Shown here one piece after another: positions 24,959 to 34,169 of a stretch of 64,000 bases of DNA (position 1 is the stretch's first letter; every line of letters begins with the position of its first letter). Source of the DNA: Mycolicibacterium litorale. GTDB lineage: Bacteria; Actinomycetota; Actinomycetes; Mycobacteriales; Mycobacteriaceae. The stretch is taken from NCBI RefSeq assembly GCF_010731695.1, contig NZ_AP022586.1:4712001-4776000 (forward strand), read 5' to 3'. A model generated the notes under the pieces. It made no database searches, was not told the DNA's origin, and saw nothing but the letters and a program-made list of their open reading frames with translations. The position numbers and the translations under genes were made by a program.

Positions 24959-26236
24959 TCAACCTGGCGCGTCGAGCACGTCGGTGGGGACCGGGGTGTC
25001 GGCGGCCAGCGCGCCGAACAGCCGCCCGGCCGCATCGCCGTCCCACACCACGACGGCGCCGGAGCCGCCGCTGGTGAACTCGCCGATCGGGACCGTCGTG
25101 GTGGTGAAGTCCCCGCGCAGCGCCCAGCCGAGCCGGGCGAGGTCCCAGACATGCGCACCCGTGTCCACGGTCAGCGCGGCTCCGGCCGCGTGGGCCATCG
25201 GGAACCAGCGCAGCGGGTTGAGGAACACCGCGGGGCTCGCGGCGCGGTGCAGCAGCGCCGACATGAACGCCCGCTGGTTGATCATCCGGTCCAGGTCGGC
25301 GCGCGGGGTCGCGCGGGTGCGCACGAACCCCAGCGCGTTGCGGCCGTCGAGCTCCTGACAGCCGGCGGGCAGGTCGATGCCGGCGAGCGGATCGCTGATG
25401 GGCTCGGGCGGGCACATCGTGACCCCGCCGACGGCGTCGACCACCGCGGCGAACCCGTCGAAGCCGACCTCGGCGTAGTGGTCGAGCCGCAGTCCGGTGG
25501 CCTGCTCGACGGTCTGCGCCAGCAGCGGTGCGCCACCGAGCGCGAACGCCGCGTTGATCTTGTCCTCGCCGTACCCGGGAATCGGCACGTAGGAATCGCG
25601 GGGGATCGACACCATCGTCGTCGGGGCGTCCGAGCCCAGCCCCGGCAGGTGGACCAGCATGATCGTGTCGGTCCGGCCGCTGCCGACCTCACCGCCGGTG
25701 GCGAGCTGCGCCTGCTGCTCGGGGTCGAGACCGGCCCGGCTGTCGGAGCCCACCAGCAGCCAGGTGGTGCCGCGGCCGGCGGCGGGCCGGTCCGGGTAGG
25801 CGGTCAGCGCGGGGATGCGCTGCAGCGACGAGTCGACCCACACCACCAGGCCCACCAGCGTGAGGATCCCGACCAGCGCAACGGCCAGGACGATCCGGCC
25901 CCACGGCCGCCTGCGGCGGGGCTTGGCGGCCGCGGCCGGTGGGGGAGCCGGGGGCCGGGCGGGCGGGCGGACGCGCGGGGCGGGGGGTGGACGCCGGGCC
26001 GGTGCGGGTGGCGGCGGCGGTGGCAGTCGTTGCTCCCATGCCGGTGGCGGAGTGCGCGGAGGTGGGGGCGGCGCGGTCCGCGGAGGCGGGCTCGGCGGGT
26101 TGGGCGGCCAGACCGGCGGCGGCCGGTGCCCGGGTGGGCGGCGGATCACCTGCGACGGCTCTCGCGGACCGTCCGGTCGGCGCGGTCCGAACCCCTGCGG
26201 TCCGGGTCTGCCGCCGTCCGGCCGATTCGGGTTCAC
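24959..26236 (-). CDS. LytR-CpsA-Psr family protein
   Basis: 425 residues. A long proline/arginine-rich cytosolic N-terminus (about 1-110) leads to one membrane helix (IVLAVALVGILTLVGLVVWV). The extracellular LCP domain has LLVGSDSRAG, GRTDTIMLVHLPG, MVSIPRDSYVPIPG, GEDKINAAFALGG and LGFVRTR with the conserved arginines. LCP proteins attach arabinogalactan or other glycopolymers to peptidoglycan. The GTG at 26236 is chosen; TACATT just upstream would fit a -10 for a nearly leaderless message. It is shorter than the main ligase Lcp1 as I remember it and lacks a LytR_C tail. Confidence 0.85.
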   Translation of the reverse strand: MNPNRPDGGRPGPQGFGPRRPDGPREPSQVIRRPPGHRPPPVWPPNPPSPPPRTAPPPPPRTPPPAWEQRLPPPPPPAPARRPPPAPRVRPPARPPAPPPAAAAKPRRRRPWGRIVLAVALVGILTLVGLVVWVDSSLQRIPALTAYPDRPAAGRGTTWLLVGSDSRAGLDPEQQAQLATGGEVGSGRTDTIMLVHLPGLGSDAPTTMVSIPRDSYVPIPGYGEDKINAAFALGGAPLLAQTVEQATGLRLDHYAEVGFDGFAAVVDAVGGVTMCPPEPISDPLAGIDLPAGCQELDGRNALGFVRTRATPRADLDRMINQRAFMSALLHRAASPAVFLNPLRWFPMAHAAGAALTVDTGAHVWDLARLGWALRGDFTTTTVPIGEFTSGGSGAVVVWDGDAAGRLFGALAADTPVPTDVLDAPG

Positions 26237-26258
26237 AGCGAAAAATGTACGTGCTGGA

Positions 26259-27029
26259 TCACTGCAGCCAGCCGAGCCGCCCCGCAAGCAGGGCGTAGCC
26301 GACGAACGCCACCGCGTCGATCAGGGCGTGCGCGATGATCAGCGGCCACAGCCGGCCGGTGCGGTGCCAGACGTAGCCGAACACCAGCCCCATCGCCACG
26401 TTCCCCAGACCGGCACCGAACCCCTGGTAGAGGTGGTACGCCCCGCGCAGCAGGCTCGCCACGACGATCGCCACGACGGGGTTCACCCGCAACTGGCGCA
26501 ACCGGGTCAGCAGGAAGCCGACGACGATGATCTCCTCGGCCCAGCCGTTGGCGAACGACATCGCCAGCAGCACCGGGATGCGCCACCAGGTGTCGTAGAG
26601 CTCGGCCGGCTCGACCGAGGCGTTGATGCCGAGGATGCGCGCCACCTGGTAGAGCGCCAGGCCGGGCAGTCCGATCAGCGCGGCGAGGCCGAGGCCGCCG
26701 AGGACGTCGGGCCGCATCCGCGGTCGCGCCAAGCCGATGTCGGCCAGGCGTGAACCGCTGCGCCACAGCAGGTAGACGCCCAGTGCCCCCCAAGCCAGGA
26801 GCTGGAAGACGCCGGCGAGGTTGAGCGCCAGGTCGATCAGATCGAAGGTGGACCGGCGCGGGTTGAGCGCGACCACCTGGCCGGACAGGCCGAGCAGGAC
26901 GGATTCGAGCAGGCGCAGCAGCGCGGTGTAGGCGCTCAGCCCGAAGGTGACGGCGAGGACGACGGCGATCTCGATGCGCAGTGCACGGCGCTGCCGCTGA
27001 TCAGGCAACTCGTCGGGAGGCCGGGTCAC
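26259..27029 (-). CDS. CPBP (Rce1/ABI) family intramembrane protease
   Basis: 256 residues with six to seven membrane helices. The family motifs are present in order: ANGWAEEIIVVGFLLTRL with the paired glutamates, LLRGAYHLYQGFG with the histidine, and IIAHALIDAVAFVG. CPBP members are membrane metalloproteases or immunity proteins; the substrate is unknown. It starts at a GTG and is followed 22 bases later by the LCP gene on the same strand. Confidence 0.85.
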   Translation of the reverse strand: MTRPPDELPDQRQRRALRIEIAVVLAVTFGLSAYTALLRLLESVLLGLSGQVVALNPRRSTFDLIDLALNLAGVFQLLAWGALGVYLLWRSGSRLADIGLARPRMRPDVLGGLGLAALIGLPGLALYQVARILGINASVEPAELYDTWWRIPVLLAMSFANGWAEEIIVVGFLLTRLRQLRVNPVVAIVVASLLRGAYHLYQGFGAGLGNVAMGLVFGYVWHRTGRLWPLIIAHALIDAVAFVGYALLAGRLGWLQ

Positions 27030-27059
27030 CGTCCATACGGTAGCGGTGCCCGGGGCCGG

Positions 27060-27860
27060 TCAGCCGCCCGGCCGCTCGAGGCGCCGGGCCTGCAGGCCGT
27101 TGAGGAACGGGCAGCCCATCAGCACCCGGATGGCCTGGCTCAGACCGGTCACGTCGTCGACGGGTTTGGGGAACGGTAGGCGAACGTCGTGGTCGCCGTC
27201 GGTGTCCTCGACGCGCAACTGGACGCCGTATCGGTCCAGGCCCAGCGGGCGCACGCGGCCGCGGCGCATCGCGGCGGGTAGCCGGCTGGCCAACCGGTCG
27301 ACGACGTCCTGGTGTGCCGACTCCATGTGCTGCAGCCAGCAGGACTCCATCGCGCAGAACGGGTCGGGCCGGGCTTGCAGCAGCGCGCTGACGCCCACCG
27401 ACTCCGCGCCGGTCGCGTCGGCGACCACCACCGACTCGATCTCAAGCCGCATCAGCGCGTAGCGGGAGTCGTCGCCCGAATTCACCTGCAGCAGAGCGGG
27501 ATTGGGGTCCACGCTGGCGACCAGGTCGAGCAGGCCGGGTACGTCTGCGCCCGGCACGGTGTGCACGCGACCGCGGATCCACACCAGGGACCGCACCGGC
27601 TCGCGCAGCGGAAGAGGCGCGTAATCGGTCATCTCGAGCACGGCCTGGGCGCCCGCGGCGCCCGCGCGGGTGACCATCGCCGAGAGCGGACCGTCGACGG
27701 GAACGGTGATCGCGAACGATCCGTCGTCGAGGAGATGGTGCACGGGAGTGCTGACCGGGTCGGCGCCCTCCACCGCGAGCATCGCACCGCCGCCGCGGGC
27801 GCATGCGCTGCGGATTCGCTCGGCCGTTGTCGGTGTCGTCGTCGGTGCGGTACGTGCCAT
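27060..27860 (-). CDS. DUF2470-type protein (Rv3839-like)
   Basis: 266 residues. The N-terminal half resembles flavin-binding split barrels (MLAVEGADPVSTPVHHLLDDGSFAITVP and LVWIRGRVHTVPG). The C-terminal half is a DUF2470-like domain (ESCWLQHMESAHQDVVDRL through GLDRYGVQLRVED), found in haem-oxygenase-like HugZ proteins. A haem- or iron-linked role is plausible, more so because an IdeR box lies just upstream, as I recall for Rv3839. GGAAGG precedes the ATG. Confidence 0.75.
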   Translation of the reverse strand: MARTAPTTTPTTAERIRSACARGGGAMLAVEGADPVSTPVHHLLDDGSFAITVPVDGPLSAMVTRAGAAGAQAVLEMTDYAPLPLREPVRSLVWIRGRVHTVPGADVPGLLDLVASVDPNPALLQVNSGDDSRYALMRLEIESVVVADATGAESVGVSALLQARPDPFCAMESCWLQHMESAHQDVVDRLASRLPAAMRRGRVRPLGLDRYGVQLRVEDTDGDHDVRLPFPKPVDDVTGLSQAIRVLMGCPFLNGLQARRLERPGG

Positions 27861-27879
27861 CGTGCTGCCTTCCGGTTGG

Positions 27880-27898
27880 TGAGGTAAGCCTTACTTAA
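27880..27898. promoter_or_regulatory. IdeR box upstream of the Rv3839 homologue
   Basis: TGAGGTAAGCCTTACTTAA matches the 19-base iron box at 14 positions and keeps the AAGCCTTA centre. It starts 20 bases upstream of the DUF2470-gene start codon, where IdeR would block transcription when iron is plentiful. The divergent pheA lies 68 bases away on the other side. Confidence 0.7.
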
Positions 27899-27965
27899 CT
27901 ATGCGTGCCGGGGTCGCGCAAGACTTTGACCCGGACCCGTCCCGGTCAGCGGATAGTGTTGGGAC

Positions 27966-28916
27966 GTGCCGCGCATCGCCTACCTCGGGCCCGAGGGGAC
28001 GTTCACCGAGTCGGCGTTACGGCAGATGGTGGCCGGCGGCATGGTCCCCGGCGGCAACCCCGACGACAACCCCGACGACACCGCGGTAACCCCCGTGCCG
28101 ACCGACAGCACGCCGGCCGGACTCGAGGCGGTCCGGTCCGGCGACGCGGACTATGCGTGCGTGCCGATCGAGAACTCGATCGAGGGTTCGGTGCTGCCCA
28201 CGCTCGACAGCCTCGCGGTCGGGGCCCCGCTGCAGATCGTCGCCGAACTCACCCTCGACGTGTCGTTCAGCATCGTCGTCCGCCAGGACCACGACGGCGA
28301 CGTCGCGACGGTCGCGGCGTTCCCGGTCGCCGCCGCCCAGGTCCGGCGCTGGCTGTCCGAGCACCTGCCCGCCGCGCGGCTCGTCCCCGCGCACTCCAAC
28401 GCCGCCGCCGCGGCAGACGTCGCCGACGGGCGCGCCGACGCCGGTGTCAGCACCGCCCTGGCCGCCGAACGCTACGGCCTGCGCAGCCTCGCCGCAGGCG
28501 TCGTCGACGAACCCAACGCGCGTACCCGCTTCGTGCTCGTCGGGCGGCCGGCCCCGCCCCCGAAGCGCACCGGGGCCGACCGCACCTCGGTTGCGCTGCG
28601 GCTGCCCAACACCCCCGGCGCGCTCGTCGCCGCGATGACCGAGCTGTCCATCCGCGACATCGACCTCACGCGCATCGAATCCCGACCCACCCGCACCGAG
28701 CTCGGCACCTACGTGTTCTTCCTCGACTGTGTCGGTCATCTCGAAGACGATGCGGTCGCCGAGGCACTCAAAGCGCTGCACCGTCGTTGTGCAGATGTGC
28801 GATATCTGGGTTCCTGGCCGACCGGCGCGCCGGCCGGCGCGTCACCGCCGAGCAGCGACGAAGCCAACCGCTGGCTGACACGCCTTCGCGACGGGCTGCC
28901 GGAGGACGACCGATGA
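27966..28916 (+). CDS. pheA: Prephenate dehydratase
   Basis: 316 residues. The catalytic domain begins RIAYLGPEGTFTESAL and includes CVPIENSIEGSVLPTLD and the TRF motif (ARTRFVLVG). The C-terminal ACT domain has SVALRLPNTPGALVAAM and the ESRPTRTELGTYVFFLD signature that binds phenylalanine. It turns prephenate into phenylpyruvate in phenylalanine synthesis and is feedback-inhibited through the ACT domain. GTG start. Its stop overlaps the next start as ATGA. Corresponds to Rv3838c. Confidence 0.95.
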   Translation: MPRIAYLGPEGTFTESALRQMVAGGMVPGGNPDDNPDDTAVTPVPTDSTPAGLEAVRSGDADYACVPIENSIEGSVLPTLDSLAVGAPLQIVAELTLDVSFSIVVRQDHDGDVATVAAFPVAAAQVRRWLSEHLPAARLVPAHSNAAAAADVADGRADAGVSTALAAERYGLRSLAAGVVDEPNARTRFVLVGRPAPPPKRTGADRTSVALRLPNTPGALVAAMTELSIRDIDLTRIESRPTRTELGTYVFFLDCVGHLEDDAVAEALKALHRRCADVRYLGSWPTGAPAGASPPSSDEANRWLTRLRDGLPEDDR

Positions 28917-29599
28917 GCGGCAGGCTGGTGCTGGTGCGGCACGGCCAGTCGCACGCCAACGTGGAACGCCGGCTCGACACCCGCCCGCCCGGTGCGGCGC
29001 TGACCGACCTCGGCCACGACCAGGCACGCGCCTTCGCACGCGGACTGCTGCGCCCGCCCGGGCTGCTCGCGCACTCGATGGCGCGGCGCGCCGCGGAGAC
29101 GGCCGCCGAGATCGCCGCGGCCGCGACCCTCGACCCGCTCGAGTTCGACGGTCTGCACGAGGTGCAGGTCGGTGAGCTCGAGAACCGCTCCGACGACGAG
29201 GCCATCACCGAGTTCGAGTCGATCTACCAGCGCTGGCACCAGGGCGATCTCGACGTGCCGATGCCCGGCGGGGAGTCCGGTAACGAGGTGCTCGACCGCT
29301 ACGTGCCGGTGCTGACGCAACTTCGGATGCGCTACCTCGACGACCACGCCTGGCAGGACGACATCGTGGTGGTCAGCCACGGTGCGGCGATCCGCCTGGT
29401 ATCGGCGGTACTGGCCGGCGTCGAGGGCACCTTCGCGCTCGACCACCACCTGGCCAACACCGAAGCGGTGGTGTTGGCCCCCATCACCGACGGCCGGTGG
29501 AGTTGTGTGCAGTGGGGTCCGCGGGTGCCGCCGTTCTATCCCGAACCAGGCGTCGACCCAGTGCACGACGCACTGGAGTCGGTCGACCCGATGGGCTAG
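28913..29599 (+). CDS. Histidine phosphatase / phosphoglycerate-mutase-like protein
   Basis: 228 residues. The catalytic RHG motif is near the start (LVLVRHGQSHANVE), with the second histidine in VVVSHGAAIRLVSA and an arginine in SMARRAAETA. It belongs to the branch-1 histidine phosphatases; whether it is a true mutase is doubtful because the branch includes many phosphatases. It is translationally coupled to pheA, as Rv3837c is. The substrate is unknown. Confidence 0.85.
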   Translation: MSGRLVLVRHGQSHANVERRLDTRPPGAALTDLGHDQARAFARGLLRPPGLLAHSMARRAAETAAEIAAAATLDPLEFDGLHEVQVGELENRSDDEAITEFESIYQRWHQGDLDVPMPGGESGNEVLDRYVPVLTQLRMRYLDDHAWQDDIVVVSHGAAIRLVSAVLAGVEGTFALDHHLANTEAVVLAPITDGRWSCVQWGPRVPPFYPEPGVDPVHDALESVDPMG

Positions 29600-29603
29600 G
29601 CGG

Positions 29604-29798
29604 TCAGATCGCGGCTCGGCCCGCGGCCGACTGGCCGCACTGGCAGCCCACCGCCTCGCAGTCGATGCGGAAGGTGTGCACCACCTCAGGGGTGGTGCAG
29701 TCGTCCTCGGTGCATTCGATGCGGTAGCGGACGTGGTGGATGACAGTGCCGTGGCAATGTTCCAGCCCGGCCCCGCACTCCCGGCACTGGATGGTCAT
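29604..29798 (-). CDS. Small cysteine-rich (zinc-ribbon-like) protein
   Basis: 64 residues with seven cysteines: IQCRECGAGLEHCHG, IECTEDDCTTPEV, and CEAVGCQCG. The first CxxC and later CxxxxC/CxC pairs could bind one or two zinc ions. Homologues with a nearly identical HCHGTVIHHV segment are common in mycobacteria beside the zincin gene that follows. The function is unknown. It ends 5 bases from the convergent phosphatase gene. Confidence 0.7.
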   Translation of the reverse strand: MTIQCRECGAGLEHCHGTVIHHVRYRIECTEDDCTTPEVVHTFRIDCEAVGCQCGQSAAGRAAI

Positions 29799-29843
29799 GG
29801 CCCCGTTCTAGCACTGCGCGCCGACAAATGGGGAGTGCCGCGC

Positions 29844-30182
29844 TCACGCCCAGCCGAGTTCGTGCAGCCGATCGTCGTCGATGCCGAAATGGTGGGCGAT
29901 CTCGTGGATCACGGTGATCGCCACCTCCTCCACCACATCCTCGTCGCTGTCGCAGATGTCGAGCAGCGCGTCGCGGTAGATCGTGATCGCGTCCGGCAAC
30001 GAGCCCGCATAGGTGTGGTCGCGTTCGGTCAGCGCGACGCCCTCGTAGAGGCCGAGGAGGTCGGGCTCGTCGGGGTGGCGGCTCTCGACGAGCACCACCA
30101 CGTTGTCGAGGGCGGCGGTCAACTCCGGCGGGATGAGGTCGAGCGCATCGGAGACCAGTTCGTCGAACCGCTGCGCGCTCAT
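29844..30182 (-). CDS. Minimal zincin metallopeptidase (Rv3836-like)
   Basis: 112 residues from the ATG at 30182. The motif HEIAHHFGID near the C-terminus is the HExxHxxGxxD site of the small actinobacterial metallopeptidase family (DUF1025-like). The N-terminal part is FDELVSDALDLIPPEL. These proteins are about 110-140 residues long and have no known substrate. An upstream in-frame GTG gives a few more residues. The gene starts 16 bases after the stop of the proline-rich gene. Confidence 0.82.
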   Translation of the reverse strand: MSAQRFDELVSDALDLIPPELTAALDNVVVLVESRHPDEPDLLGLYEGVALTERDHTYAGSLPDAITIYRDALLDICDSDEDVVEEVAITVIHEIAHHFGIDDDRLHELGWA

Positions 30183-30198
30183 CCGGACGGCCACGCGG

Positions 30199-31611
30199 TT
30201 ACGGCCCCGGCGGTGGGGGTGGCGGCGGAACCGGCTCGACCGGCGGCGCGGGCGCGGGAGGCGGCGGCGCGGGTGCCGGTGCGGGTGCGGGCGGCGGCGG
30301 AGGGACCGGCTCCGGGGCGGGCGGAGGCGGCGGTGCGGGGGCACCGGGTGCCGGCGGGGGCGGCGGTCCGTTGAGGAACGTGTTGCCGTCGCCGGCCGGC
30401 GGTGCCTCGGTCGGCGCGGCCTGTTGTTCGGTGGGCGCGGTCGTCTGCTGCGGGCCGTGCTGGGTCTGGGTCTCGTCGGTCTCGGTCTGCTCGCTCTGGC
30501 TGTAGTCCGGTTCGGACTGCGACGACGAGTCGACGGCGTCGGGCATCGGGATCGGCGGCAGGCTCAGCCGCTCCTCGGGGATGTCCGGCGGCGGGACCGG
30601 GGGCTGACCGTTGATCTGCAGCGGTCCCTTGGCGCTGTTGAGCAGCGTCGACCAACCGCCGTTGCCGAGCGTCGCGCCGATACTGCAGGACACCTGGCGG
30701 CTGCCCGCGGTCCAGCTCGGCAGCGAGACCGTGCTGTAGATCAGCGTCAGCGTGGTGCTGCGCAGCTGGATCGGCGCCAGGTACTGATCCGTCATCCGCG
30801 TGCAGGCGTCCTTGATGAACGCGTCCTGCTCGGGTTCGGGCGGCAATCCGCCGGGGAACTTCTCGGCGAGGTTCACCGCACCGGTGACCTCCATGGCGTG
30901 CGGGGCGGCGCAGTCGACGGGGATGTCGGTGGGCTGGTTGGTGGCCGGGTCGATGCCCAGGCAGGTGCCCGCGGGCCACACCTTGGACTGGTCGACGTCG
31001 GCGACCTTGCCCTTGAACGCCAACTGCTGGTTGTTGGCGCCCGGCAGCTGCAGACCGCACAGCATGCGGCGCTCGCCGGACTGGCGCCACGCCTTGTCCC
31101 CGGACCACATCATGCTGATCGTGAAGCGGCTGTTCGGGTCGAAGCGCGGGCCGAGGTAGCGGCGCACCGCGGCCTGGCACTGCTCCTGGCTGATCTGCTG
31201 GATGCGGGCCGGTGTCGGCGGCTCCGCATCGGGGCCGTACTCACTGCCCGGGAAGGTGCGCATGTCCACCGACTCGGCCACCTCGAAGCGGTGGTCGTCC
31301 TTGCAGTCGACGATCTGCGCGCCGTCGGGGTTGCGTTCCGGCCAGTTCAGGCAGTCGCCGCTCTTGGCGTGGTTGAACGTGTCGTTACCGCGCGGGCCGA
31401 GCGTGATCGCGCTGGCGCTCAGGCCGGGGCCGTTGCTGCCCTCGCTGCGGGGCAGGGCGGTGACGAGCCCGGCGATGAGCAGCCCGCCGAGCGCGGTCAA
31501 CAACAGGGCGCGCCGGGTCGACGTGGCCTGCAGACTGTGCCACCACGGCGACGCCTCGCGCGTATCGCCCGCCGGGCGGTCGCGTTCTGGTGCCTCCAAC
31601 ATCCGCTCCAT
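30199..31611 (-). CDS. Septum-formation-like membrane protein, proline-rich tail (Rv3835-like)
   Basis: 470 residues from the ATG at 31611. A cytosolic N-terminus precedes one membrane helix (RRALLLTALGGLLIAGLVTAL). The extracellular part has two similar cysteine-containing repeats: CLNWPERNPDGAQIVDCKDDHRFEV and CLGIDPATNQPTDIPVDCAAPHAMEV. Both match the septum-formation domain. The last 110 residues are Gln/Thr- then Pro/Ala-rich and probably cross the peptidoglycan. Corresponds to Rv3835. The precise function is unknown. Confidence 0.83.
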   Translation of the reverse strand: MERMLEAPERDRPAGDTREASPWWHSLQATSTRRALLLTALGGLLIAGLVTALPRSEGSNGPGLSASAITLGPRGNDTFNHAKSGDCLNWPERNPDGAQIVDCKDDHRFEVAESVDMRTFPGSEYGPDAEPPTPARIQQISQEQCQAAVRRYLGPRFDPNSRFTISMMWSGDKAWRQSGERRMLCGLQLPGANNQQLAFKGKVADVDQSKVWPAGTCLGIDPATNQPTDIPVDCAAPHAMEVTGAVNLAEKFPGGLPPEPEQDAFIKDACTRMTDQYLAPIQLRSTTLTLIYSTVSLPSWTAGSRQVSCSIGATLGNGGWSTLLNSAKGPLQINGQPPVPPPDIPEERLSLPPIPMPDAVDSSSQSEPDYSQSEQTETDETQTQHGPQQTTAPTEQQAAPTEAPPAGDGNTFLNGPPPPPAPGAPAPPPPPAPEPVPPPPPAPAPAPAPPPPAPAPPVEPVPPPPPPPGP

Positions 31612-31704
31612 TGTGACAGGCGTGTCAGGTGCTGTGACAAGTGATGCAGTTGTAACGTTATGCGGTTGTGCCGGCCGGGACCCGGCGCGCGTAGATTCGG
31701 GCGT

Positions 31705-32130
31705 ATGACGCGGCCCGACGACGCTGCGGACGAGGCGGGTCCCGACGAGGCGGTCGCCGAACTGGCCGGCCGGATCTTCGACATGGCGCGCACCGGTGAC
31801 GCGGAGGCGCTGGCCGCCTATCTCGACGCCGGCGTGCCGGTGAACCTGACCAACGCCAAGGGCGACACGCTGGTGATGCTCGGCGCCTACTACGGCCACC
31901 CCGAGGTGGTGCGGGTGCTCGCCGCACGCGGCGCCGACGTCGACCGCGCGAACGACCGGGGGCAGACACCGCTGGCCGGTGCGGTGTTCAAGGGTGAGGA
32001 CGACGTGGTGCGCGCGCTGCTCGACGCCGGCGCCGATCCACAGGCCGGCGCCCCGAACGCGGTCGAGACCGCACGGGTGTTCGGACGGACCGGCCACCTC
32101 CAGATGTTCGGAGCGGCCGGACAAAAGTAG
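31705..32130 (+). CDS. Ankyrin-repeat protein
   Basis: 141 residues with about three ankyrin repeats: [41 protein letters not shown] and [21 protein letters not shown]. It probably mediates a protein contact; the partner is unknown. TAGATT at 31692-31697, 7 bases before the ATG, suggests a leaderless transcript. serS begins 10 bases after its stop, so the two may be co-transcribed. Confidence 0.82.
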   Translation: MTRPDDAADEAGPDEAVAELAGRIFDMARTGDAEALAAYLDAGVPVNLTNAKGDTLVMLGAYYGHPEVVRVLAARGADVDRANDRGQTPLAGAVFKGEDDVVRALLDAGADPQAGAPNAVETARVFGRTGHLQMFGAAGQK

Positions 32131-32140
32131 GGTTGCGGCC

Positions 32141-33400
32141 GTGATCGACCTCAAACTCCTGCGCGAGAACCCCGACGTCGTGCGCGCCTCACAGCAAGCC
32201 CGCGGCGAGGATCCCGCACTCGTCGACGCCCTGCTCGAGGCCGACACCGCCCGGCGGTCGGCGGTGTCCGCGGCCGACAACCTGCGCGCCGAGCAGAAGG
32301 CGGCCAGCAAGAAGGTCGGCAAGGCCTCTCCGGAGGAGCGGCCCGCCCTGCTGACCCAGGCCAAGGAACTCGCCGAGCAGGTCAAGAGCGCCGAGGCCGC
32401 GCAGTCGGAGGCGGAGAAGGCGTTCAACGCCGCGCACATGGCGATCTCCAACGTCGTCGTCTCCGGTGTGCCCGCGGGCGGCGAGGACTGCTTCACGGTG
32501 CTCGACGTCGTCGGCGAGCCGCCGACGATCGAGAACCCGAAGGACCATCTGGAACTCGGCGAAGCGCTCGGGCTGATCGACATGGAGCGCGGCGCCAAGG
32601 TGGCGGGGTCGCGCTTCTACTTCCTGACCGGTCGCGGTGCGCTGCTGCAACTCGGCCTGATGCAGCTTGCGGTGCGGCTGGCCACCGACAACGGGTTCAC
32701 GTTGATGATCCCGCCGGTGCTCGTGCGTCCCGAGGTGATGGCTGGCACCGGGTTCCTCGGCGCACACGCCGACGAGGTGTACCGCCTCGAAGCCGACGAC
32801 ATGTACCTGGTCGGGACGTCGGAGGTGCCGCTGGCCGGATACCACTCCGACGAGATCCTCGATCTGGCCAACGGCCCCCGGCGCTACGCGGGGTGGTCGT
32901 CGTGTTTTCGCCGCGAGGCCGGCAGCTATGGCAAGGACACCCGCGGCATCATCCGCGTGCACCAGTTCGACAAGGTCGAGGGCTTCGTCTACTGCAAGCC
33001 CGAGGACGCCGAGGCCGAACATGAACGGCTGCTCGGCTGGCAGCGCGAGATGCTCGCGCTGATCGAGGTGCCGTACCGGGTGATCGACGTCGCGGCCGGG
33101 GATCTGGGCTCGTCGGCGGCGCGGAAGTTCGACTGTGAGGCGTGGGTGCCGACGCAGCAGACCTATCGCGAGCTGACCTCGACGTCGAACTGCACGACGT
33201 TCCAGGCCAGGCGGCTGTCGACCCGTTACCGCGACGAGAACGGAAAACCGCAGATCGCCGCGACGCTCAACGGCACGCTGGCCACCACCCGCTGGCTGGT
33301 GGCGATCCTGGAGAACCACCAGCAGCCGGACGGCAGCGTGCGGGTTCCCGCCGCGCTCGTGCCGTTCGTCGGCGCCGAGGTGCTCGAACCGGTGCAGTAG
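32141..33400 (+). CDS. serS: Seryl-tRNA synthetase
   Basis: 419 residues, the M. tuberculosis (Rv3834c) length. The N-terminal coiled-coil arm (about residues 30-100, [19 protein letters not shown]) reads the long variable arm of tRNA-Ser. The class II motifs follow: [23 protein letters not shown] (motif 1 region), [25 protein letters not shown] (motif 2) and [17 protein letters not shown] (motif 3). It charges tRNA-Ser and supplies the first step of selenocysteine synthesis where present. GTG start at 32141. Confidence 0.97.
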   Translation: MIDLKLLRENPDVVRASQQARGEDPALVDALLEADTARRSAVSAADNLRAEQKAASKKVGKASPEERPALLTQAKELAEQVKSAEAAQSEAEKAFNAAHMAISNVVVSGVPAGGEDCFTVLDVVGEPPTIENPKDHLELGEALGLIDMERGAKVAGSRFYFLTGRGALLQLGLMQLAVRLATDNGFTLMIPPVLVRPEVMAGTGFLGAHADEVYRLEADDMYLVGTSEVPLAGYHSDEILDLANGPRRYAGWSSCFRREAGSYGKDTRGIIRVHQFDKVEGFVYCKPEDAEAEHERLLGWQREMLALIEVPYRVIDVAAGDLGSSAARKFDCEAWVPTQQTYRELTSTSNCTTFQARRLSTRYRDENGKPQIAATLNGTLATTRWLVAILENHQQPDGSVRVPAALVPFVGAEVLEPVQ

Positions 33401-33404
33401 CGGG

Positions 33405-34130
33405 TCAGTGCAGCAGGTTCGGCTCGTGGCGGACGATGCGGCGGGCCACCGCGGCCACCGGTTCGTGCCGCTCTTTGGCCAGCCGGATCAGCAGCGCGAA
33501 CGCCGTCGCCGAGTCGATCGTGAAGCGCTCGCTGAGCACGCCTTTCGCCTGACCGATGATGTCGCGGTTGGCCAGCGCGGTACGGAAGTAACTCTCCCGG
33601 CGCCTGTTCTGCACGATCAAGGCCGCTTGGGCCGCGAACGTGAGCGCGAGGCCTTCGATCTCGTCGCCGTACACCCCAGGACGGTCGGCGTAGAAGGTCA
33701 GTGCCCCGACGGTGGGCCCGTCGCGGAACAACGGCATCGTGAGGATCGATCGGATCGGTGTCTGGCGGACCGCCACGTCGCAGAATGTCGGCCATCGGCT
33801 CTCGGTGGCCAGGTCGTCCGCGCGAAGCGCCGTCCCTGTTGTCGACGAGTCGAAACACGGACCTTCGCCGAGCCGTCCCTGGATCTCGCCGATGAGTCGG
33901 GGCACGCCGTCGGTGCACCCGACGCTGCGAATCGTCCGGTTCGTGACGATGGACACGCCGGCGTGATCGGCACCGGGAAGGTGAGCGACGGCGGCTTCGG
34001 TGAGCGCCGAGAGAACTCCGTCCGGGTCCGGCCCTGCTTCTGCGTGGATTCTGCCGGCGACTTCGACGACCGCCCGGTGGGTCGTCACCTTGGCCGTGCG
34101 GTTTCGCTTGGTTTCTCCTAGTACGTCCAT
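33405..34130 (-). CDS. GAF-ANTAR domain regulator
   Basis: 241 residues. The N-terminal GAF domain (about 40-165) includes HLPGADHAGVSIV and LGEGPCFDSSTTG. The ANTAR domain (about 180-235, RDIIGQAKGVLSERFTIDSATAFALLIRLA) binds paired hairpins in nascent RNA and prevents termination. Mycobacterial GAF-ANTAR proteins respond to stress. It opens the accessory island after serS, with a 4-base gap to the convergent serS stop. Its target transcripts are unknown. Confidence 0.88.
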   Translation of the reverse strand: MDVLGETKRNRTAKVTTHRAVVEVAGRIHAEAGPDPDGVLSALTEAAVAHLPGADHAGVSIVTNRTIRSVGCTDGVPRLIGEIQGRLGEGPCFDSSTTGTALRADDLATESRWPTFCDVAVRQTPIRSILTMPLFRDGPTVGALTFYADRPGVYGDEIEGLALTFAAQAALIVQNRRRESYFRTALANRDIIGQAKGVLSERFTIDSATAFALLIRLAKERHEPVAAVARRIVRHEPNLLH

Positions 34131-34169
34131 CCGTCGTGCCTCTCCTCGGACGGTGATCCGGTCGCCGCG

